From: Bryobacteraceae bacterium
GTDB lineage: Bacteria > Acidobacteriota > Terriglobia > Bryobacterales > Bryobacteraceae
Direction of reading: 5' to 3'
Assembly (NCBI GenBank): GCA_025350445.1
Contig: JANXXV010000314.1
Location: 1 to 5,535, forward strand
Length of the DNA stretch: 5,535 nt
Of this stretch, positions 1 through 5,531 are shown one piece after another (the stretch's first letter is position 1; each line of letters begins with the position of its first letter). The translations under genes were made by a program, and so were the position numbers. Below the pieces are notes generated by a model that worked only from the letters and a program-made list of their open reading frames with translations, did no database searches and was not told the DNA's origin.

Positions 1-2
1 TC

Positions 3-236
3 TCACAGAACGCCGAGCGGGCGGAGAACGAGAAGCGCCAGGCTATCGCGGAGGCGGCGAAGGCGGTGGAGACGGCCCGCGGGCAAGCCGGGGCGAACGA
101 GTTGTTGACGAGGTCCCTTTCACCGACGCTGGTGCAATGGAAACAACTTGAGATCCTGCAGCAGAAGTGGAATGGCCAATTCCCTCAGGTGGTTGGCACA
201 GGCGGAATCCCGCTGCTAAATATTCCGATGAAGTAA
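3..236 (+). CDS. SPFH/band-7 (prohibitin/HflC-like) family protein, C-terminal fragment
   Basis: Only the last 77 residues and the TAA stop (234-236) lie in the window; the gene begins to the left. The visible part opens with an Ala/Glu/Lys/Arg-rich stretch with no proline for about 30 residues, as expected for the long coiled-coil helix that follows an SPFH domain. It then reads NELLTRSLSPTLVQWKQLEI and ends in a short hydrophobic tail, GIPLLNIPMK. The element 'N-x-L-x-x-S-L-(S/T)-P-x-L-(V/I)-Q-W' followed by 'K-x-x-Q-V' is what I recognise from the C-termini of bacterial prohibitin/band-7 proteins, which form membrane-anchored oligomeric scaffolds and often regulate membrane proteases. The SPFH domain itself is not visible, so the family call rests on the tail alone. 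The methyltransferase starts 19 bp downstream on the same strand and could be cotranscribed. Confidence 0.72.
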   Translation, partial: SQNAERAENEKRQAIAEAAKAVETARGQAGANELLTRSLSPTLVQWKQLEILQQKWNGQFPQVVGTGGIPLLNIPMK

Positions 237-255
237 TCCGGCGTATTCTGGAAAA

Positions 256-963
256 ATGAAATCATCGGTGCAGGAGATCCGCGAGAGATTCGATAATGAC
301 GTCGAGCGGTTCTCCAATCTGGAAACCGGGCAGACCGCCACCATGGATTCCGCCATGGTGCTGGATCTGATTGCGCAGACCGCGGCGAAGACGACCCCGG
401 ACGGGAAGGCGATTCTGGATGTGGGGTGCGGTGCGGGGAACTACACGTTGAAGGTATTGGAATACCTGCCGGGTCTCCGCTGCACTCTGTTGGACCTGAG
501 CGCTCCAATGCTGCAACGGGCCCATGCGCGAGTGGCGGCGGCAACCGCGGGCGAGGTGGCGACGCTACAGGGCGACATTCGGGAATTGGAACTGGGAGCT
601 GAGAAGTTCGATCTAGTTGTCGCGGCCGCGGTGCTGCATCACCTGCGCGAAGACGCGGAGTGGGAACTGGTGTTCAAGAAGTTCTACCAGTGCTTGCGGC
701 CAGGCGGGTCCATTTGGATTTCCGACCTGGTCTCGCACGCGGTTCCGGCGGTGCAGGAAGTGATGTGGCACAGGTATGGCGAGTACCTGGCCGCGTTCAA
801 AGGGGAAGTGTACCGCGATCAGGTTTACGCCTATGTGGAGCGGGAAGATACACCAAAGCCGGTGCTATTCCAGTGCGATTTGCTGCGGCGCGTAGGCTTC
901 CCTGAGGTGGAGATCCTGCACAAGAACGCTGTCTTCGCTTCGTTTGGGGCGCGTAAACCCTGA
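256..963 (+). CDS. Class I SAM-dependent methyltransferase
   Basis: A 235-residue soluble protein with a complete Rossmann-fold methyltransferase core. Motif I is LDVGCGAGN (residues 54-62), which binds SAM. The acidic residue after strand 2 is D80 in TLLDLS. QGDI (105-108) supplies the adenine-contacting Asp107. Motif IV is DLVVAAAVLHHL (119-130), and the post-core strand is LRPGGSIWISD (147-157). An N-terminal helix (RERFDNDVERFSNLETG, 9-25) and a C-terminal helical segment rich in Tyr, Arg and Glu (170-200) probably form the substrate lid. The HHL type of motif IV, without an NPPY element, argues against a DNA N6-adenine methylase and fits small-molecule or tRNA-type enzymes (UbiE- or CmoA-like folds), but the substrate cannot be read from sequence. 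The ATG at 256 is preceded only by a weak GGA. The gene is 19 bp after the SPFH gene stop, so it may be translated from a shared message. Confidence 0.9.
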   Translation: MKSSVQEIRERFDNDVERFSNLETGQTATMDSAMVLDLIAQTAAKTTPDGKAILDVGCGAGNYTLKVLEYLPGLRCTLLDLSAPMLQRAHARVAAATAGEVATLQGDIRELELGAEKFDLVVAAAVLHHLREDAEWELVFKKFYQCLRPGGSIWISDLVSHAVPAVQEVMWHRYGEYLAAFKGEVYRDQVYAYVEREDTPKPVLFQCDLLRRVGFPEVEILHKNAVFASFGARKP

Positions 964-1017
964 TGCTGGTGTAGCGGCCGCAAATTGGCTAAGCGCTTGG
1001 ATTGGACTGCCGGTGCA

Positions 1018-1049
1018 CCGGATCCGCCTGGATAGCGCTTGTGATCCGG
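1018..1049. repeat. Inverted repeat with 7-bp arms, overlapping a 12-bp palindrome
   Basis: CCGGATC at 1018-1024 pairs perfectly with GATCCGG at 1043-1049, leaving an 18-nt loop. The left arm overlaps the perfect 12-bp palindrome CCGGTGCACCGG at 1010-1021, so two alternative foldings compete for the same bases. It lies directly beside two further hairpins and is probably part of the same element. No T-run follows on either strand, so it is not a standard terminator. Confidence 0.55.
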
Positions 1050-1052
1050 GAA

Positions 1053-1090
1053 GCCGAGGCAGGGGCCTCGGCGCGGACCAAGGGGTCCGC
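1053..1090. repeat. Two back-to-back perfect hairpins with tetraloops
   Basis: The first stem is GCCGAGGC (1053-1060) with GCCTCGGC (1065-1072), 8 bp with loop AGGG. With no spacer, the second stem is GCGGACC (1073-1079) with GGTCCGC (1084-1090), 7 bp with loop AAGG. Both stems are perfect and would be very stable as RNA or single-stranded DNA from either strand. Neither is followed by a T-tract. Two adjoining perfect tetraloop hairpins are unlikely by chance even in GC-rich DNA. They may be a REP-like or other dispersed palindromic element, or part of a structured RNA. Confidence 0.65.
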
Positions 1091-1125
1091 CGTCCCGGCT
1101 AATTCTTTACAACATGCTACTGGGC

Positions 1126-1148
1126 GCAAGGTAGGGCAGACACCTTGC
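1126..1148. repeat. Inverted repeat with 7-bp arms and 9-nt loop
   Basis: GCAAGGT (1126-1132) pairs perfectly with ACCTTGC (1142-1148). The right arm can alternatively pair downstream: ACCTT with AAGGT and GCCT with AGGC across 1142-1168, so two mutually exclusive folds exist. No transcription signal is visible beside it, so the switch-like arrangement may be coincidental. Confidence 0.5.
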
Positions 1149-1196
1149 CTGCGCATAGGCGTGAAGGTAAGCCAAACTGCGGACATCGTAGCACCA

Positions 1197-1245
1197 CTCC
1201 CTCACGGTCGCGGCTCGGTTAACCCATTGATCCTTCGGAGCCGCG
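1197..1245. repeat. Candidate dispersed intergenic repeat with 8-bp inverted arms
   Basis: The segment opens with CTCCCTCACGGTCGCGGCTC (1197-1216). This resembles a module I associate with intergenic repeats of acidobacterial and planctomycete genomes, where it often turns up in doubtful small proteins as a PLPHGRGSV-type peptide; that is recollection, not a search. CGCGGCTC (1209-1216) pairs perfectly with GAGCCGCG (1238-1245) across a 21-nt loop, so the module is also a hairpin. Its position between two convergent genes is typical for such repeats. Confidence 0.5.
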
Positions 1246-1357
1246 CGCGTAAGCAAGCGGTGGATGATAGCCCAATCACGGAACATTCTTAATAACAAAC
1301 GTTCTTATTTTAGCGCTTATGCCTCGCCTGCGTGCGACCCCTCGGCGAGCGCTCTTG

Positions 1358-1382
1358 CTCCCGTCGTCAACTCTTACGGGGG
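1358..1382 (-). terminator. Possible weak hairpin after the acyltransferase stop
   Basis: CTCCCGT (1358-1364) pairs with ACGGGGG (1376-1382) through seven pairs, one of them a wobble, with an 11-nt loop. It begins 8 bp beyond the stop codon of the minus-strand acyltransferase, where a terminator would be expected. No T-run follows in the minus direction, so an intrinsic terminator is doubtful. Confidence 0.25.
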
Positions 1383-1390
1383 ACCGCACG

Positions 1391-2552
1391 CTAGAACAAC
1401 CGCCACAGCGATTCTCGCGGCTTGCCGGCCTTGAACTTGCGGTACCGCGCACAAACCGGATAGAGAACCGCCAGCGCCACAACCCACATCAGGTACGCCA
1501 TTGCCAGAGAACCAGCCGTTTGGAAAAAGACAAGCCCGAAGATCGCCAAAAGGTAGAGGTGAGCCAGATAGAAGAATAGCGGTGTTTGTCCGAATACCAT
1601 CAGCGGCGACCGGACCGTACGAACCACTTCGGGCCAGCGCATCAGCAGGGCCAGCAACAGCAGATCGATGCCAACGGCGGTTGTCCAGAACACCAACGAC
1701 GGAGGGTACTTGATGTTATTGAAGAATTCGATCCAGCCTGCGTCGCGCGGTTGCGTAATATTGCCCCAGCCGCCGAGCGCCCGCAAACCGATGCCGGCCA
1801 ATAGCAGCGCCGCTCCGAACAGCCAAACGTTTTTCCGGCCGGCCGGATTAGCCTTCCACCAGTAGCCGAACCACATGCCAAGCGCCGCTACGGCCAGCCA
1901 CGGAACTAGCGGGTACATCACGATAATGTGCCGCGAGATTCCGGGCGCGAGCGCCATCGTCTCCCAGAGCGGTCCGATCTTGCCGGAGGCCGGGAGCAGC
2001 GAATTGGTGGCATAGACGCAGAGGGCGCTGACGGCGAGCCACATCCAAGGGCGCAGCAACAAGAGAAGCCATCACCGCTCCCAAACCCGACAACGTGATG
2101 AATCCCCAGTAGAGCTGCGTTCCATCGTTAGGGGGCGCCATGGTAACGCGGCTCAGGCTTACGACTGGCCCCGTCAGGAAGCTCTGCAAGAAGAGGATCG
2201 GGTTCTCCAGGAACTGCCCGGTGAGAAATATCGCGAGGCCGCGTAGAGCGGTCCGGCGGATGGTCTGCGCCTGAGTCCAACCCGAGGCGCGCCTTGCGAT
2301 GACGAACCAGTAAATACCGGCTCCCATCAGAAAGAAGAATCCGGGAGCGCAGAGATGGGTGATCCAACGGGTCAGGAAAGGGAATACTCCGCTATAAATA
2401 CTGATTGCTCCGTTCCAGAATTCCATGGAGTGGTGCCGCGCGATGAACGCATTCGCGTGATCGATCGCCATGACTATCATGATGAGTCCGCGAAGCGCGT
2501 CTACGGCCGCGTATCGGGAACCGGTGTGCAAGCTATCCCCAGAACTCTTCAC
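1391..2552 (-). pseudogene. DUF1624/HGSNAT-like membrane acyltransferase, disrupted by a frameshift
   Basis: Two minus-strand frames make up one gene. The 5' part runs from GTG at 2552; its reading stays sensible to about codon 163 (near 2064), after which the protein becomes arginine-rich and non-membranous and runs on to 1848. The 3' part, 2062-1391, resumes a hydrophobic protein one base out of phase, and its own frame has a TGA at 2074-2072. Dropping one T of the TT at 2062-2061 restores a continuous protein of about 386 residues. The N-terminal YAAVDALRGLIMIVMAIDHA (14-33), LCAPGFFFLMGAGIYWF (67-83) and the C-terminal FGQTPLFFYLAHLYLLAIF match the DUF1624/heparan-alpha-glucosaminide N-acetyltransferase group, multi-pass proteins that transfer acyl groups to glycans. 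About eight to ten hydrophobic segments are present. The start overlaps the upstream enzyme gene by 20 bp, suggesting coupled translation; a TTG at 2531 after GGGG is an alternative start. Sequencing error and true inactivation cannot be separated here. Confidence 0.8.
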
Positions 2553-3765
2553 CGTCCACCAGGTTCCTGCGCAGGAAATCGGGATTGATATCCAGGCCCA
2601 GCCCCGAACCGGTGGGCACCTTCAACATGCCTTTGCGGACGTCCGGAGGGCTTCCCGCCGCCATCCCTTCGATGTAGTGATTCGGACGCCCCAGTGCGCT
2701 TTCCGAGCGGTAGAAGTTCTGAATCGACGAACCGAAATGCGCGTTCGCGTAAGTGAGAATCAGCGAGCCGACGTTGTGCAGCGCCACCGGGGTGCGGGTT
2801 AACGCCGCATAATCGGCGATCTTTTTAACGCCCGTAAATCCACCCGCGAAGGCGAGGTCGGGATGGATAATATCCACCGCGGCGGTATCGAGGAACGGCC
2901 GGAAGCCCCGCACCAGCTCCAGTTTCTCGCCGGTCATCAGCGTGATGCGGGTAGACCTGCGCAGGGCGGACCATGCTTCCGAATACGACGGATTCATGGC
3001 GTCTTCCATGAACAGCGGATTGATGGGCTCCACAACCTTCGCCACATTGATGGCGCTGGGCAGGTCGAGCTCATTGTGGCAATGCACCGCAATGTCGATT
3101 TCGTCGCCAACGGCCTGCCGGATGTTGGCATAGGCGCGCCCCACGGAACGGATCTGGTTGCTGTCCAGGGTATTCGCATAGCGTCCGCTCTGTCCGTCAA
3201 ACGTAGGATGGATGTCGCACTTGAAGGCGGTGAATCCCTCGGGCATGGTTTTTATACGCTCGGCGAAATCGTGGCAGGAAGCCTTGTCCAGCATGTTCAG
3301 TCCAACGCCATGCGAGTACATCGGGATGGCATCGCGAAACGGCCCTCCCAGCAGGTTGCAGACGGGCAGCCCGGTGATCTTTCCAGCCAGATCCCACAGC
3401 GCCATATCGATCCCGCTGATGGTGGGGATATGGGCCATGTAGGTATGCATTAACGTCGTCAGGTTATGGAAGTGCACCTCCACCGTGAGCGGGTCTTTAC
3501 CGATGAGCAACTGCTTCATAGTCTCGATCCGCGCGCGTGCCATGGGGCCGGTGGAGCCGGCTTCGCCGTAGCCGGTGAGGCCGCTGTCGGTATCGATGCG
3601 AATCAGGCAATTGCCGGCGATGTTCTTAATCGCCATGGCGCGGATGTTGGTGATCTTGACCTTGTTCAGGTTGGGTGCGGCGAGCGCGTGCAGGCGGGAG
3701 AATAACCCTCCGGCAGGCAGAGCGGCGGCCATGCGGAACATGTCGCGGCGAGTCCAGGTTTGCAT
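2533..3765 (-). CDS. Tat-exported mandelate racemase/muconate lactonizing enzyme family protein (enolase superfamily)
   Basis: A 410-residue protein. The ATG at 3765 is chosen because it places a twin-arginine signal at the start: TRRDMF (5-10), a hydrophobic stretch to about 24, and a likely cleavage after ALA (27-29). The frame stays open further upstream, but that part runs into the toxin gene and has no family resemblance. The capping domain spans about 32-150 and includes the signature GIDMALWDLAGK (118-129). The barrel shows K182 in FKCD, HCHNELD (228-234), E254 in FMED, E280 in TGEK, D303 in HPDLAFAGG and H330 in ALHN. These correspond to the family's metal-binding and acid/base positions, though H228 seems to occupy the place of the first metal-ligand Asp. 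Family members dehydrate or isomerise sugar acids and related carboxylates; the substrate here is unknown. The gene starts 16 bp after the toxin stop; a TATATA at 3776-3781 is a possible but poorly spaced -10. Confidence 0.9.
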   Translation of the reverse strand: MQTWTRRDMFRMAAALPAGGLFSRLHALAAPNLNKVKITNIRAMAIKNIAGNCLIRIDTDSGLTGYGEAGSTGPMARARIETMKQLLIGKDPLTVEVHFHNLTTLMHTYMAHIPTISGIDMALWDLAGKITGLPVCNLLGGPFRDAIPMYSHGVGLNMLDKASCHDFAERIKTMPEGFTAFKCDIHPTFDGQSGRYANTLDSNQIRSVGRAYANIRQAVGDEIDIAVHCHNELDLPSAINVAKVVEPINPLFMEDAMNPSYSEAWSALRRSTRITLMTGEKLELVRGFRPFLDTAAVDIIHPDLAFAGGFTGVKKIADYAALTRTPVALHNVGSLILTYANAHFGSSIQNFYRSESALGRPNHYIEGMAAGSPPDVRKGMLKVPTGSGLGLDINPDFLRRNLVDGEEFWG

Positions 3766-3781
3766 ACGACGCAAGTATATA

Positions 3782-4234
3782 TCAGGGAATCCGGGAAGAA
3801 TGAGTGGATGCGCCCAAAATCCGGACCGGTAGTTTCTTGAATTTGTGGAAACCGCGATCGAAGGTGACCAACGTGCCACCGGTGTTGATCGCGAAGGCGG
3901 CAAGGTACGTATCGGTCCAGAAATTCGCGCCGGTTTTGTGAGGCGTGGTCATCGTTTGCCAGGTCCGCTCAAGGCTTGCCGGCTCCGGCGAAAAAATCAC
4001 GCGATCGTGACGCCGCAGGCGTTCCAGCAAACGCCAGGCCCGATCGGCCGTGAAGACATCTTCCGCCATCACCCGCTCGTTGGTAAGCAGGCGCAGGAAA
4101 CCCATCTGGGTAACCCGGCAGAAGGTAAGGATCTCATCCCCGGCTTCTTCGAGCCACGCTGACGCCGTGCGATGATGCACGTGCCCGGAAATTGCCAGTG
4201 CAATCCAAACATTGACGTCAGGTAAGTAGGTCAT
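3782..4234 (-). CDS. vapC: VapC-family PIN-domain toxin (putative ribonuclease)
   Basis: A 150-residue PIN-domain protein from the ATG at 4234; a TTG at 4243 would add three residues but is less likely. PIN domains bind divalent metal through conserved acidic residues and in VapC toxins cleave tRNA or rRNA. The first strand, TYLPDVNVWIAL, gives D6; NFWTDTYLAAFA gives D108; and LVTFDRGF gives D126. The position that usually holds a glutamate in the second motif instead reads FCRVTQMGFLRLLTN (38-52), with Q43; I recognise this CRVTQ form from a common VapC branch, so it need not mean inactivity. Length is slightly above the usual 125-140 residues. The start overlaps the antitoxin gene by 17 bp, the classic arrangement for coupled translation of a toxin-antitoxin pair. 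The RNA target cannot be inferred. Confidence 0.9.
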   Translation of the reverse strand: MTYLPDVNVWIALAISGHVHHRTASAWLEEAGDEILTFCRVTQMGFLRLLTNERVMAEDVFTADRAWRLLERLRRHDRVIFSPEPASLERTWQTMTTPHKTGANFWTDTYLAAFAINTGGTLVTFDRGFHKFKKLPVRILGASTHSSRIP

Positions 4235-4451
4235 CGAAATCAAACCCGGCCAGGTCGATCTCGCGGCCGCTTCGAAGATGCACTACCGGGAACTTCGCAG
4301 GTTGAGAAGTCCTCAAGGCTTTACCGCTCTTTGGCGCCAATTCACGCTCAATCGCCTGCACGATCAGATCCTTCATGCTGGAGCCGCGCAGAGCCGCCAC
4401 TGCTTTGGTGCGGCGGAACAGGGTGTCGGAAAGATCAATAGTGGTTCGCAT
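4218..4451 (-). CDS. vapB: VapB-like ribbon-helix-helix antitoxin
   Basis: A 77-residue protein from the ATG at 4451, preceded by AGGA a few bases upstream. The N-terminus, MRTTIDLSDTLF, has the alternating polar/hydrophobic strand of a ribbon-helix-helix DNA-binding domain, followed by two helices (about 9-22 and 25-38, RGSSMKDLIVQAIERELA). These proteins dimerise through the strand to bind operator DNA. The C-terminal half is basic, then ends acidic (FDFDDLLT), as in antitoxin tails that wrap around and block the PIN active site. It sits directly upstream of and overlaps the toxin gene, so it is assigned as the cognate antitoxin from both sequence and position. The tandem repeat 14-29 bp upstream of its start is a plausible site for autorepression. 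Confidence 0.87.
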   Translation of the reverse strand: MRTTIDLSDTLFRRTKAVAALRGSSMKDLIVQAIERELAPKSGKALRTSQPAKFPVVHLRSGREIDLAGFDFDDLLT

Positions 4452-4464
4452 ACGTTCCTAGATT

Positions 4465-4480
4465 AGCATAAAAGCATAAA
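4465..4480 (-). promoter_or_regulatory. Tandem 8-bp repeat in AT-rich leader of vapBC, candidate operator/promoter
   Basis: On the minus strand the sequence reads TTTATGCT twice head to tail (4480-4473 and 4472-4465), 14 bp upstream of the antitoxin ATG. It is the most AT-rich part of the 43-bp gap after the DUF6807 gene. TATGCT inside each copy resembles a -10 box, but no convincing -35 lies at the right distance. Tandem short repeats before a ribbon-helix-helix antitoxin are typical operators for the antitoxin or toxin-antitoxin complex. The 9-mer GTGGTTCGC also occurs on both sides (4441-4449, 4482-4490). Confidence 0.45.
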
Positions 4481-4494
4481 TGTGGTTCGCGGGT

Positions 4495-5442
4495 TCACTT
4501 GCCGTACGCGGCGTAAGCCTTTGCCAAGTCCGCGCCCGGCGCTTCGATAATCACGCGATAACGGAACCGCAGTTCCTTTCCAGGCTCAATGGTCACGGCG
4601 CCGTTGCGCGTCTTGTCGTTGAAGAAATCGTGCTCGCCGAAAATATTCGCGGCGAACAAGCCGTAGTCGCGCGAGTGCCAATACGTCGGGTGCTTCGGAT
4701 TGCCGGGATGATCCAGAATCGCCACCGCGATCTTCTCGCCTTCGACGTCGCCCACGTACTCCACCCACGGCGACGGCTTGCCCCAGACGTTCTTCATTCC
4801 TTTGGCGCCCTCGGCGTTAGTCATCAGCCCGCCCTTCTTCTCAGACATGGAATCGGCCAACCGGATGGCGAATGTGCCCTCTTTTGTGTCGGTGAAGGTT
4901 ACCTTCTCCACTGCCTTTAGAACGATGTCGAAATCGATCACGCGTTCGGCCGGCTTGTCGTAGAAGATCATCTTGCGCGTCTCGGTGAGCAGCACTTTGC
5001 CCTTCGTGTCCTTCCAGTCGAAGACGGCGTCGATGGTCCCTTTATCCTTGCCGCTCGCGATCTTGGCGGGCTTTTCCGGGACAATCGGCCCAATGTTTTT
5101 CCGGTCTTCCGAGTAGCTGGCTTCGTTCTCCCAGAAGTTGGTCCCGTTCACGTCGCCGTGACTGAACCAAAGTCCGCGATGGTGCTGGTGATCGCGGCTT
5201 TCGCCCTCCACCATCTCCATGGGAAAACGGCGCGTGACGATTTTGCCGCCGGCCGCGCGCAGCGGATGCAGGTACGGCTTGGTCGCGGCGCCTCCCAGAT
5301 ACAAAGTGGTGAACGGCTTTCCGCCGATTGCCACGTCAATGCGGTCTGTGCCGCGCGTCACGGTTACTTCGGCGGAAAGCGGAACGGCGATGGCAAATGC
5401 GGCGGCCATTGTGGCCGCCAAGGGGAGCAGGAATCGTTTCAC
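4495..5442 (-). CDS. Exported DUF6807 ('PmoA-like') family protein
   Basis: A 315-residue protein beginning at a GTG (5442) with a clear Sec signal: MKRFLLPLAATMAAAFAIAV followed by PLSA, with likely cleavage after A24. The mature part is beta-rich. It contains DHQHHRGLWFSHGD (84-97), FWENE (103-107) and, later, HPTYWHSRDYGLFAANIFG (251-269), the histidine- and aromatic-rich signatures of the DUF6807/PF14100 family. That family was named after methane oxygenase PmoA, but its members have no visible relation to methane oxidation and typically occur in carbohydrate-use loci of Acidobacteria, Planctomycetes and Bacteroidetes. The enzymatic activity is not known; clustered histidines suggest a metal or sugar-binding site. 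No ATG in frame precedes the signal and no good Shine-Dalgarno is seen. A weak TTGAGC-N17-TTAACT lies just upstream, close enough that a leaderless message is possible. Confidence 0.88.
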   Translation of the reverse strand: MKRFLLPLAATMAAAFAIAVPLSAEVTVTRGTDRIDVAIGGKPFTTLYLGGAATKPYLHPLRAAGGKIVTRRFPMEMVEGESRDHQHHRGLWFSHGDVNGTNFWENEASYSEDRKNIGPIVPEKPAKIASGKDKGTIDAVFDWKDTKGKVLLTETRKMIFYDKPAERVIDFDIVLKAVEKVTFTDTKEGTFAIRLADSMSEKKGGLMTNAEGAKGMKNVWGKPSPWVEYVGDVEGEKIAVAILDHPGNPKHPTYWHSRDYGLFAANIFGEHDFFNDKTRNGAVTIEPGKELRFRYRVIIEAPGADLAKAYAAYGK

Positions 5443-5501
5443 AGTCAGAGTTAATCACATTTTGCGGTCTGGCTCAACCAGCGGAGCCTGCCCGGCCCAA
5501 A

Positions 5502-5531
5502 TTGACACTTTTTTCCCGGGGCGGTTATGAT
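5502..5531 (+). promoter_or_regulatory. Strong sigma70-like promoter directed out of the right edge
   Basis: A perfect -35 box TTGACA (5502-5507) is followed after 18 bp by TATGAT (5526-5531), five of six matches to the -10 consensus. The spacer contains a run of six T and CCCGGGG. It lies in the 93 bp upstream of the minus-strand DUF6807 gene and points the other way, so it probably drives a divergent gene whose coding region is beyond the window. An ATG at 5527 falls within the -10 box and is unlikely to be a start. Confidence 0.6.

Larger units (their letters stand above)
964..1390. other. Non-coding region between convergent genes, rich in inverted repeats
   Basis: These 427 bp lie between the stops of two convergent genes and show no credible coding sequence: the short open frames here lack ribosome sites and recognisable domains. 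From 1010 to 1245 there are at least five perfect stems of 7-8 bp, listed separately. Positions 1281-1316 form a markedly AT-rich patch (AATAA and TTATT arms around AACGTT) that could contain a weak promoter or help terminate transcription from either side, but no proper -35/-10 pair or intrinsic terminator can be assigned. The 7-mer AGCGCTT occurs three times (992-998, 1034-1040, 1312-1318). The most economical view is a composite of dispersed intergenic repeat modules. Confidence 0.65.

Noticed and set aside
185..544. A 119-codon minus-strand frame at the left edge
   Set aside because: Its proline- and serine-rich product is antisense to the methyltransferase and the SPFH tail, both of which have clear motifs.
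1002..1298. Small open frames on both strands within the intergenic block
   Set aside because: They span hairpin repeats, have no ribosome sites or recognisable domains, and resemble peptides derived from repeat DNA rather than real genes.
1281..1316. AT-rich patch as an intrinsic terminator or promoter
   Set aside because: The AATAA/TTATT arms are short and imperfect, lack a GC-rich stem, and no matched -35/-10 pair is visible.
992..1318. Three copies of AGCGCTT as an operator series
   Set aside because: The 7-mer is nearly palindromic and GC-rich, the spacing is irregular, and no regulated gene start is nearby.
2045..2074. Programmed ribosomal frameshifting in the acyltransferase
   Set aside because: No slippery heptamer or homopolymer and no obvious downstream stem; DUF1624-type proteins are not known to use frameshifting. 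A simple indel is more likely.
2863..3453. A 196-codon open frame on the plus strand
   Set aside because: It lies wholly antisense to the well-supported enolase-superfamily gene, has no domain resemblance, and reflects GC-rich codon bias in the opposite strand.
4495..5442. Methane monooxygenase subunit PmoA
   Set aside because: The family name PmoA in databases is misleading: this is a secreted soluble DUF6807 protein without the membrane segments of particulate methane monooxygenase.
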